Assembly (NCBI GenBank): GCA_964418485.1 | Contig: CAYQMH010000105.1 | Coordinates: forward strand, 1 to 6,045 | Reading direction: 5' to 3' | DNA length: 6,045 bases | From: JAFGHJ01 sp964418485 | Lineage (GTDB): Bacteria; Hydrothermota; UBA3072 | Part shown: in pieces, positions 1 through 6,002 of the stretch | Layout of the letters: each line of letters opens with the position of its first letter | Numbering within the stretch: position 1 is the stretch's first letter | Notes under the pieces: model-generated | What the model was told of the DNA's origin: nothing | Database searches by the model: none | The model's input: only the letters and a program-made list of their open reading frames with translations | Program-made: the position numbers and the translations under genes

Positions 1-153
1 CTCGGTTTGATAGCGAGGAGCTCCGAAATCCGCCACTACGCATACACTCAACGTTGTGCGTCATACTAACGAAGAAGAATTCTTAAAAATAGGCTTATAT
101 AAAAACAATTATCAAATGATAAAAAACTACTATTATTTAATTGGCGGGATTTT

Positions 154-178
154 ATGCGTAATTTTCGCGTTTACGCAT
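154..178. repeat. Perfect 8-bp inverted repeat (ATGCGTAA / TTACGCAT)
   Basis: The arms at 154-161 and 171-178 are exact reverse complements separated by 9 bases. The same ACGCAT core occurs at 38-43, and GCGT at 58-61, so the motif recurs in this intergenic region. There is no T-tract after the right arm, so it is not a typical intrinsic terminator. It could be an operator, a recombination site or a folded repeat end. Confidence 0.5.
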
Positions 179-213
179 GAATGAATGCCAAGTAACGTCC
201 CCATTAATTAGCC

Positions 214-255
214 GTGAGCTGTAAGCAGTAAGCCGAGAGCTTTGGGCAGCATGCC
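214..255. repeat. Degenerate 7-bp tandem repeat, GTRAGCN type
   Basis: Read in steps of seven from 214, the units are GTGAGCT, GTAAGCA and GTAAGCC, then GAGAGCT (235-241). Two more diverged units (242-255) keep only the GC at unit positions 5-6 in register. The first four units share the pattern G-T/A-R-A-G-C-N. The tract is non-coding and lies about 50 bp upstream of the zinc-ribbon gene. A second heptamer tract of related type lies at 5951-5985, at the other end of the window. Confidence 0.6.
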
Positions 256-263
256 AAGGTTTC

Positions 264-293
264 TTGACTTTTGTTTCAATTAAGCAATATTAG
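264..293 (+). promoter_or_regulatory. Possible promoter for the zinc-ribbon gene
   Basis: TTGACT (264-269) matches the -35 consensus at five of six positions. It is followed after 18 bases by TATTAG (288-293), a four-of-six match to the -10 consensus. Transcription would start near 300, giving a very short leader that would cut into the Shine-Dalgarno sequence at 297-301, so the -10 assignment is doubtful. This is a consensus match by eye only. Confidence 0.25.
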
Positions 294-308
294 AGCAAGG
301 AAAATTTT

Positions 309-536
309 ATGCTGACGATTAAATGCGCGGGATGTAAAACGAAAATTTTTAAGTACAAAAAAATCGGTAAAGGAAAAGTTCTTTACTGTTATAAAGATAG
401 AATTAAAGAAGATTTTAGTATTAAAGAAGTTAATGAGTATAAATGTAAGAAATGTGGTAAGGTTATTTGGCTGGATCAGGGAGGAAGGATTAAAATGAAG
501 CAGAATGCTTTTACTGCATCGGGTTTTAAAATATAA
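309..536 (+). CDS. Small conserved zinc-ribbon protein (75 aa), function unknown
   Basis: This encodes a 75-residue basic protein with two CxxC knuckles (C6/C9 in CAGC and C46/C49 in CKKC), plus C27 in a central CYKDRI segment. The knuckles are about 36 residues apart and would bind one structural zinc. The C-terminal part (DQGGRIKMKQNAFTASG) resembles a family of short uncharacterised zinc-ribbon proteins in bacteria and archaea that I recall from sequence; no reaction or partner is known to me. The ATG start is supported by a good Shine-Dalgarno sequence (AAGGA at 297-301, 7 bases before ATG). There is no signal peptide or membrane segment, so it is probably cytoplasmic, perhaps binding nucleic acid or protein. 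It is a single gene, convergent with the minus-strand operon. The ORF being real is well supported; function is not. Confidence 0.85.
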   Translation: MLTIKCAGCKTKIFKYKKIGKGKVLYCYKDRIKEDFSIKEVNEYKCKKCGKVIWLDQGGRIKMKQNAFTASGFKI

Positions 537-561
537 TTGCTTCAATTATTGCATTTTTTTT
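526..561. terminator. AT-rich, possibly bidirectional terminator between convergent genes
   Basis: ATAATTG (533-539) and CAATTAT (543-549) form a 7-bp stem with a CTT loop. On the plus strand eight T's follow at 554-561, four bases after the stem. The stem overlaps the TAA stop of the zinc-ribbon gene. Read on the minus strand the same stem is followed by ATTTTAA, so it could also weakly end the operon that stops at 572. The stem has only one G-C pair, so efficiency may be low. Confidence 0.5.
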
Positions 562-571
562 GTAAATTCTG

Positions 572-1992
572 TTATTTAATAATTAGTAGTTTATAGATTT
601 TTTCGTTTGTATGTCTTTTAACAAAGTAATAACCCGACGATATATTATCTATTTCTTCCATGTCAATTTTTCTTCCTGTTATAGAGAAAATACTGATTTC
701 CTCTGTGTATATTAATCGCTCGAGATCGGGCAGTAATAGCAGATCTTCTCTGTTTTCCAATAATTCTTCTACGGATTGATGATTTGGGAAGAGGTCGCTC
801 CATTTGTACTACACAGGGGGAAAATAAGAGGCGTTGTGTATCGAATCCGCGAATGAAACCGCGAAGAGTGAATCATTTGGCAGGAAAAACATTGTTTGTA
901 AAGTATTCTCATATGCTAGGGCTTTCATTATATTTTGTACTCTATTTAGAGTTATATTAGAATCGGCCTGTATTGAATCCAGTACTATATAGTATCTGGG
1001 GTCATATATTGGCTCATAATTAACTTCCTCATGATTGAGAGCTAAAAGATACCAGGGATAAAGATTTTCGTCATTTTCAGAAGTCCTGAAGGTGTCTCCC
1101 GATTCGTTAACGCACTCTAAAACTGCTGCCGAGATTGTTGAAGAGTCTACGTATGGTATAACTGTATGCAAAAGCCATGCTCCGGCATTATTTACTTCGA
1201 GAATTTTATCATAAGGGTCTCGGAAATTTACCTTATTGTCTCTGTTAAAGTCGGAAACCTCGAGGATTTCTCTTTGTATGAATTGAATAGGTACCATTCT
1301 TGGAGTTGTATTTGGAGTGTTGTAATGATAGCCGGCATTAATTGTTAGAGTGAGCATATCTTCGTTTACTCCTGAGATAGTAGAAATTATTCCAGGGTAA
1401 CCGAAACCGACCCATGCTTTACCGCCGTCGGGCTGGAAAGTCATTATAAGTCCTCGTTCTACAGCACTGATTGGAGGGGTAGATCAAGATTCCTTCCCAG
1501 AACAATATTTCCTTTTATTAAAGTATCATTTAGAGTTACCTTACCCCAGGCAGATAAAGAACTGCAGCCGAGGGTCAGTCCGCTTGAAAAAATATAGTAT
1601 AAATCAAATGTTGAGTTTGAAATAAGAATGTCAGTTACATCCAGGTCACGGTGAAGGTAGAAAATATAAACATCTTCACCTGCGGCTACTATGCCGTCTA
1701 TCATTCCTTCGGCTTCCCTTTTATATTTTTGGGGAACCGTGAAATAATTCTTATAGCTTGAATGTATATACTCGTATTCAAGGGAAGATAAATCAAGGGT
1801 TTCAAAGAGAGATATAGAAAAGACATTCACTATTCTTTTATTTAATAAATATCCCTGCGCAAATCCCATTTCATAGTTAGTTCCCCAAACATTTAGGATT
1901 TCCTGGTCTCCATTGTATTGAAGAGAGCCGTTAATTGCAGTTGCTTCCAAGGTTAGTATTAGAAAGAAAGAAATTAAAACGAATTTTTTCAT
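572..1992 (-). pseudogene. Secreted C45-family (AAT-like) hydrolase with C-terminal sorting domain, broken by a frameshift and an in-frame TAG
   Basis: Three open segments join into one protein of about 470 residues. Segment 1 (1992-1459, 177 aa) has a signal peptide (MKKFVLISFFLILTLEATA), the family-type N-terminal motif GTNYEMGFAQGYLL (37-50), and the likely N-terminal-nucleophile cysteine C143 in GCSSLSAWG, followed by GRNLD (166-170). Segment 2 (frame opens after 1484; ATG at 1444) continues with FQPDGGKAWVGFGYPG and SGVNED, as expected for peptidase C45/acyl-CoA:6-APA acyltransferase proteins. It also holds an EF-hand-like loop, DFNRDNKVNFRD. Joining the two needs a -1 shift between about 1460 and 1483. 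At 809-811 a TAG interrupts the same frame, after which YKWSDLF and a Por/T9SS-like sorting domain (ISIFSITGRK ... SSGYYFVKR ... YKLLIIK) run to the TAA at 572-574. Such enzymes cleave or transfer amide-linked acyl groups; the substrate is unknown. No strong Shine-Dalgarno sequence precedes the ATG. Sequencing error or recoding cannot be excluded. Confidence 0.8.
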
Positions 1993-2015
1993 TTTCCGGT
2001 TTTTAGTGTAAATGA

Positions 2016-2495
2016 TTAATTGCCGGATTGGGGTAGGTTGATTCTGCTTCCTGCTGTTATTTTATGTTCATCGAACCATCCCCCTATCATCTCGAGAGTG
2101 TATTTTATGGTTATTGATTGGGAAACATAGAGTATCAGAGAATCCTGGGGAGTATTGGGAGGTTCTTTTTTCATAGTTATTATTTCGGAAATTATTCCGT
2201 CTGGTTCTATGTATGCGAGATCGATATCGAAGTTGCAGCCTTTCATCCAGAAAATTCTTCTGTGTGCATCCGGAAAGATAAATAACATTCCGTGATTTTC
2301 CTGGAGAGTATCTCTGTAGGATAATCCGAGTTCCCATTCCTGAGGCGAATCTGCGATTTCTACCTGTACGTTTTGACTTCCTACTTCTATAGTCCGGATA
2401 TTTTTTTCGCTTTCTTCCGGGCTATTACATGCTGTAACAAATAAAAATATAAAAAGAATTATCAAAATTATATTCCGGTTGAGTAATCGTTTCAT
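2016..2495 (-). CDS. DUF192-family lipoprotein (159 aa)
   Basis: The N-terminus is a lipoprotein signal: basic MKRLLNRN, a hydrophobic run, then the lipobox VTAC with C23 as the lipidated cysteine, so the mature protein should be membrane-anchored outside the cytoplasm. Residues about 35-155 match the DUF192 family (PF02643): VEIADSPQEWELGLSYRDTL, the core HGMLFIFP (68-75), FWMKGCNFDIDLAYI (82-96) and the C-terminal LEMIGGWFDEHKITAGSRI. The usual FWMKN-T motif reads FWMKGC here, introducing a second cysteine at C87. The length is normal for the family with a signal peptide. The biochemical function of DUF192 is not established to my knowledge. A Shine-Dalgarno-like AGGAAGGA (2502-2509) supports the ATG. 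The gene starts 27 bp after the smc stop and ends 23 bp before the C45 gene, so it probably shares their transcript. Confidence 0.95.
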   Translation of the reverse strand: MKRLLNRNIILIILFIFLFVTACNSPEESEKNIRTIEVGSQNVQVEIADSPQEWELGLSYRDTLQENHGMLFIFPDAHRRIFWMKGCNFDIDLAYIEPDGIISEIITMKKEPPNTPQDSLILYVSQSITIKYTLEMIGGWFDEHKITAGSRINLPQSGN

Positions 2496-2522
2496 AGCTA
2501 TTCCTTCCTTTTAGGGTTAAGT

Positions 2523-5500
2523 TTATATTTTGTTAACATCTATCGATAGGGCTGTTGAGACACCGCTCTCTTCCATGGTTATTCCGTAGATAAAGTCTGA
2601 ATGCTCCATAGTCGCTCTGTTATGGGTAACTATCAGTATCTGAGAACTTTCTGAGAATTCGCGCAGGATATCGTTAAATCTTTCTATGTTGTTTTCATCA
2701 AGTGGAGCGTCAATTTCGTCCATAATGTAAATGGGTGATTGCCTTTTTCGCATTATCGCGAGAAGGAGTGCAATGGCGGCAAGAGTTTTTTCTCCGGTGG
2801 AAAATAATTCCATGCTTTTAAGTCTTTTTCCTTTTGGTCTGACGAGAATTTCTATGTCGGATTCGAGAATGTTTGTACTGGGTAATCTTATATCGGCTGC
2901 TCCTCCGGGTGAGAGTTTAGTATAAATAGATTTAAAATCTTCTTTTATACTTAAAATTGTTTCCTTAAATTCTCTTGTCGCTTTTGTATCGATTTCTTCG
3001 ATGGTTTCTTCTATGTCCTGCTTTGATGAGATTAAATCGGAGCGTTCCGCTTCGATTTTATCCAATTCCGCCTGCTTTTCTTCGTATTGGCTTAATGCGA
3101 GCGGGTTTATAGGATATAAACCTTCTATCCTTCTTTTTAATTTTTCTATATCCTCCCTTGCGTTTTCTTCTATTTTTACTTCTTCTCCGTTTATTTCCAC
3201 TCCAAATTCTCTGAAAATTTCGCTTTGAATACTGTCTTTCTTATATTTTTCTCCCGCAGCGTTCATCTTCAGCTCGGATATTTCCTTTTCCAGCTTATCT
3301 TTTTGTTCATGAATGGATGTGGACTTCGTTTTTTTCTCGTCGAGGGTTTCCTCAGCTTTTTTTATTTTTTCATTCAGGGATAAATTCTTTTTCTTTAGTT
3401 CTTCTAGTTTTTCCGTTTCTTCCTTGATGGTGACATCTAATTCCTTAATTTCTTTTTCGAGAATGGCTTTTCTCTGTATTAATCTCAAGGCTTCTTTTAG
3501 TCTACCTATTTCTTCTCTTGTTTCACTTTCCCTGTCGGTTACTTTTTCTTTCTTTTTTTCTATCTTTGCGAGTTCTTTTTCCGCTTCTTCTTTTTTGTTT
3601 TTTATTTCCGACTGTTTTTTGTAATTTAAGGAAAGGCTCTTTTTCGCATTTTCTTTCTCTTTGTCCTCTTCCTCTATCGTTTTCTTTATATTGATTGTTT
3701 CTTTTTTCGCTTCATTTATATTATTTTCGATCGATTCTATTTTCAGTTCTGCGCGGCTTACTTCAAATTCAAATTTTGCTTTTTCTGCTGTTATTTTCTC
3801 TCTTTCATTGTTTCCTTTCTTTAGTTCGTTTTCTAATTGCCCCAGAGCATTTATAATCTCATTTCGCTTTTCTTCGAGTTTCTTAATTTGCTTTTCATAT
3901 TCATTTTCTTTTAAGGTAAGTTCTTTCTCTTTTGCTCTTCTTATTAAAATTCCCTCTTTATTTTTGGAAAGTAAAATAAAATTATTTACTATTACATCTC
4001 CGTTTTTTGTAACCCAGCATCCGCCTTTTTCCTTTGCCTTATTTAGAGCATCTTCTAAGGTTTCGGCAAAGTTATACTGGGAGAGTTCTTTTTTTAGAAG
4101 ATGGGCAAATTTTCCCGATACCACTCCTGCGAGACCACTATCTTTAATTGTCTCTTCTTTTTCTTTTATCGCGAATATTCCGCCTTTTAACGATTCTTTT
4201 TTAATAAAATTCAATACCTCTTTGACTTCACCTGCTTGTACAACGATACTCTTTACTCTTTCTCCGAATATGGCTTCTATCGCCGCTTCATAACCTTTTT
4301 TGACTTCTAAATCTTCCGAAAGTGAAGGCAATCCGAATTTCGCGTTGATTTTTTTCATCTCTTTCGATATTTCGATATCTCTATTTTTGTAAAACTCTAT
4401 TTCTTTCTTTGTTTTTTCGTTTTCGGATGTTAATGTGTTGAGTTTTCTAAGAACGGCAGATTTCTCGTTTTCGTATTTTTCTATGGTTTTATTAAGGTCG
4501 TTTATTTTTTTTGTATTTTCTTTTAATTTTTTCTCTATTTCTTTTGTTGTTGAATTCAAATCCTTTATTTTTGAATTTTCTTTATCGATTTCTTTTTTAT
4601 ATTCTTCCTGGGCTTCTTTAAGTGAAGTAAGGCGCAGGCTCTGTTCTTCTTTTTTCACGGTTAAAGAGAGTTCTTTTTCTTTTAGTGTTTCAATCTCAGA
4701 GATAATTTCAGAATATTCCTTTTCGATTTTTTCTATTTTTTCTTTAGAGGTTAGTATTTCTGAGTTAAGCTTTTCTTCTGTTTTTTCTATATTATCCATT
4801 TCTTTCTGCAGTTCGTCTATAACGGCAGAAAGGTCTTTCGGCAGGTCTTTTGTGAAGTTATCTATGTGTTTCAGTTCGCCGGCATTACCCGCCTTCTTTT
4901 CCCTCAGAGATGAGGTATTTTCCTGTAAATCCTGTATTTCGTTTCCTCTTTGCCGGTATTCCTCTCTTTTCTCTTTTAGTTCATCTTCGCCTATTTTTAT
5001 CTCACTTTCCCATTTGCTGATTATGCTTTGCGTTTCATCGATTTTTTTATTAAGTTCGCCTATATTTTTTTCTCTTTCTTTTAATGTATTTTCGATTTCA
5101 AATAAACGGTGTTTAGCTATTATAATCGATTTTTCCTTTAATTCTTCCTTTAATTTATGGTATCTTTTTGCTCTGTTTGCTTCGTTCTTAAGAGAACGGG
5201 CAGTACTTCTCTTTTCGTTTAGTAATATTTCAATCTTTTCGAGAGAGTTGGAGACGGAGCTCAGTTTGTTTTGTGCTTCTTTTCTATCGCCTCTGTATCT
5301 TTTTATGCCTGATATTGATTCGAAAATTTCTCTTCTGAGTTCCGAATCGGAGATGAGAAAATCTTCGACCAGCCCCTGGTTTAAGATAGCCGATTTTAAA
5401 CCGGTATTCGCGAATAAGTCCTGTATGTCGCGAAGACGGCAGGGAGTATCGTTGATAAGAAATTCGCCTTCTCCCGAGCGAAAAAATCGTCTTTTTATTT

Positions 5501-5792
5501 CTACTTCATCGAAGTCCGTAGGTATTCCGCCGTTGTTTTCGAATGTCAGAACAACCTCTGCCATCCCTACAGGGGGACGGGTTTCGGTGCCGGTAAATAT
5601 AAGGTCTTCCATTATTTCTGCTCTTAGAGATTTTATGCTCATTTCTCCGAGGGTCCACTTTATGGCGTCGATTATATTACTCTTTCCACAGCCGTTGGGA
5701 CCGACAAATGCGGTAATGCCTTCTTTTAAGTTGAATAAGGTTTTCTTTGGGAAAGATTTGAAACCCGATAATCTAATTTCCTTTAAGCGCAT
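2523..5792 (-). CDS. smc: Chromosome segregation ATPase SMC, divergent (1089 aa)
   Basis: This is the cytoplasmic SMC ATPase, which dimerises and, in other bacteria with ScpA/ScpB, compacts and segregates the chromosome. The N-terminal head begins MRLKEIRLSGFKSF and has Walker A GPNGCGKS (31-38), R58 in KSLR, and the Q-loop NQG (138-140). A coiled-coil arm runs about 170-487, the hinge about 488-620, the returning arm about 622-940, and the C-terminal head 941-1089. That head carries the ABC signature FSTGE (997-1001), Walker B PIYIMDE with D1025/E1026, the D-loop region APLDE, and H1057 in VTHNR. It is somewhat shorter than the usual 1150-1200 residues, with both arms about 315 residues. Two oddities are the signature STGE instead of SGGE and the loss of the hinge glycine motif. 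The start is fixed by the canonical N-terminus, although no Shine-Dalgarno sequence precedes it. It is the first gene of the minus-strand operon; scpA and scpB are not in the window. Confidence 0.98.
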   Translation of the reverse strand: MRLKEIRLSGFKSFPKKTLFNLKEGITAFVGPNGCGKSNIIDAIKWTLGEMSIKSLRAEIMEDLIFTGTETRPPVGMAEVVLTFENNGGIPTDFDEVEIKRRFFRSGEGEFLINDTPCRLRDIQDLFANTGLKSAILNQGLVEDFLISDSELRREIFESISGIKRYRGDRKEAQNKLSSVSNSLEKIEILLNEKRSTARSLKNEANRAKRYHKLKEELKEKSIIIAKHRLFEIENTLKEREKNIGELNKKIDETQSIISKWESEIKIGEDELKEKREEYRQRGNEIQDLQENTSSLREKKAGNAGELKHIDNFTKDLPKDLSAVIDELQKEMDNIEKTEEKLNSEILTSKEKIEKIEKEYSEIISEIETLKEKELSLTVKKEEQSLRLTSLKEAQEEYKKEIDKENSKIKDLNSTTKEIEKKLKENTKKINDLNKTIEKYENEKSAVLRKLNTLTSENEKTKKEIEFYKNRDIEISKEMKKINAKFGLPSLSEDLEVKKGYEAAIEAIFGERVKSIVVQAGEVKEVLNFIKKESLKGGIFAIKEKEETIKDSGLAGVVSGKFAHLLKKELSQYNFAETLEDALNKAKEKGGCWVTKNGDVIVNNFILLSKNKEGILIRRAKEKELTLKENEYEKQIKKLEEKRNEIINALGQLENELKKGNNEREKITAEKAKFEFEVSRAELKIESIENNINEAKKETINIKKTIEEEDKEKENAKKSLSLNYKKQSEIKNKKEEAEKELAKIEKKKEKVTDRESETREEIGRLKEALRLIQRKAILEKEIKELDVTIKEETEKLEELKKKNLSLNEKIKKAEETLDEKKTKSTSIHEQKDKLEKEISELKMNAAGEKYKKDSIQSEIFREFGVEINGEEVKIEENAREDIEKLKRRIEGLYPINPLALSQYEEKQAELDKIEAERSDLISSKQDIEETIEEIDTKATREFKETILSIKEDFKSIYTKLSPGGAADIRLPSTNILESDIEILVRPKGKRLKSMELFSTGEKTLAAIALLLAIMRKRQSPIYIMDEIDAPLDENNIERFNDILREFSESSQILIVTHNRATMEHSDFIYGITMEESGVSTALSIDVNKI

Positions 5793-5801
5793 ATCGGTTT
5801 T

Positions 5802-5829
5802 AATTTATAAGGAGGGGTGAAATAGTCAA
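5802..5829 (-). promoter_or_regulatory. Possible smc promoter giving a near-leaderless transcript
   Basis: On the minus strand TTGACT (5824-5829, five of six -35 matches) is followed after 16 bases by TAAATT (5802-5807, four of six -10 matches). An overlapping TATAAA (5804-5809) would give a short 14-base spacer. Either would start transcription within a few bases of the smc ATG at 5792, which fits the absence of a purine-rich Shine-Dalgarno sequence there. This is a consensus match by eye only. Confidence 0.3.
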
Positions 5830-5870
5830 GAGGATTAAACCCCCACTACCCCAAAATTTTGAACAATAAA

Positions 5871-5929
5871 GCCCACGAAGAGCACAAAGAAAGACAATTT
5901 ATTTAACCACGAAATACACAAAACACACT
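5871..5929. repeat. Two diverged copies of a CCACGAA...CACAAA repeat
   Basis: Bases 5871-5895 and 5905-5929 align at an offset of 34 with exact matches over CCACGAA and CACAAA, about 15 of 25 positions overall. Neither copy is coding. Similar CACGAAG/CACAAAG-type motifs occur as dispersed intergenic repeats in various environmental bacterial genomes as I remember them; that is recall, not a search. Confidence 0.5.
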
Positions 5930-5950
5930 AAAATATTTATTGTTGTTTTT

Positions 5951-5985
5951 GACTAGTGACCAACGACCAGTGACTGATGACTAGA
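5951..5985. repeat. Degenerate 7-bp tandem repeat, GACYRRY type (five units)
   Basis: Five consecutive heptamers start with GAC: GACTAGT (5951), GACCAAC (5958), GACCAGT (5965), GACTGAT (5972) and GACTAGA (5979). The second to sixth bases vary mainly by transitions, so the tract follows GACYRRY with one final A. It is non-coding and about 160 bp upstream of the smc start. The strict 7-base register with transition-type drift suggests an old tandem expansion. Confidence 0.7.
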
Positions 5986-6002
5986 TTATACACGTTTATA
6001 AT
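5985..6002. promoter_or_regulatory. 18-bp near-palindrome with two divergent TATAAT boxes
   Basis: ATTATACACGTTTATAAT is symmetric at 16 of 18 positions; only bases 7 and 12 break the symmetry. It contains a consensus -10 hexamer on each strand: plus at 5997-6002, minus at 5985-5990. No good -35 box was found at the right distance for either. It could be an operator, a divergent promoter core, or simply an AT-rich inverted repeat next to the heptamer tract. Confidence 0.4.

Larger units (their letters stand above)
1..308. other. Intergenic region with hairpins and repeats, no gene seen
   Basis: No convincing coding region is present; the only ATG-started frames are about 8 and 15 codons long. 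Bases 1-69 are visibly richer in GC than the AT-rich DNA at 70-160. They can fold as a bulged stem (CGGTTT at 3-8 with AAATCCG at 26-32, enclosing the palindrome GGAGCTCC at 17-24) and a second stem (38-44 with 55-61, one wobble, containing the palindrome CAACGTTG at 49-56). Further along are the inverted repeats TTATCA-AA-TGATAA (109-122) and ATGCGTAA/TTACGCAT (154-178), the motif GTAACGTCCCC (192-202), and a 7-bp-periodic tract (214-255). The compositional contrast suggests a repeat or mobile-element remnant at the left edge; its identity is not known to me. Confidence 0.6.

Noticed and set aside
46..69. Integron attC-like site (ACTCAAC fits the RYYYAAC core).
   Set aside because: No GTTRRRY partner is present at a suitable distance; GTTGTGC and the TACTAAC nearby do not fit the core consensus.
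276..545. 89-codon minus-strand open frame overlapping the zinc-ribbon gene.
   Set aside because: It is antisense to a gene with conserved CxxC motifs and a good ribosome binding site, and its own Phe/Asn-rich translation has no family features.
1459..1485. Programmed ribosomal frameshift in the C45 gene.
   Set aside because: No slippery heptamer, homopolymer run or clear downstream stem is visible at the junction; mutation or sequence error is simpler.
2068..2337. 89-codon minus-strand open frame within the DUF192 gene.
   Set aside because: It overlaps the well-supported DUF192 lipoprotein in another frame, and its Arg-rich composition matches no family I know.
4435..5820. Long plus-strand open frame (461 codons) rich in Ser and Phe, plus others at 3661-4293 and 3313-3624.
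   Set aside because: They are antisense shadows of the Lys/Glu-rich SMC coiled coil; their Ser/Phe-rich composition follows from complementing AAA/GAA codons.
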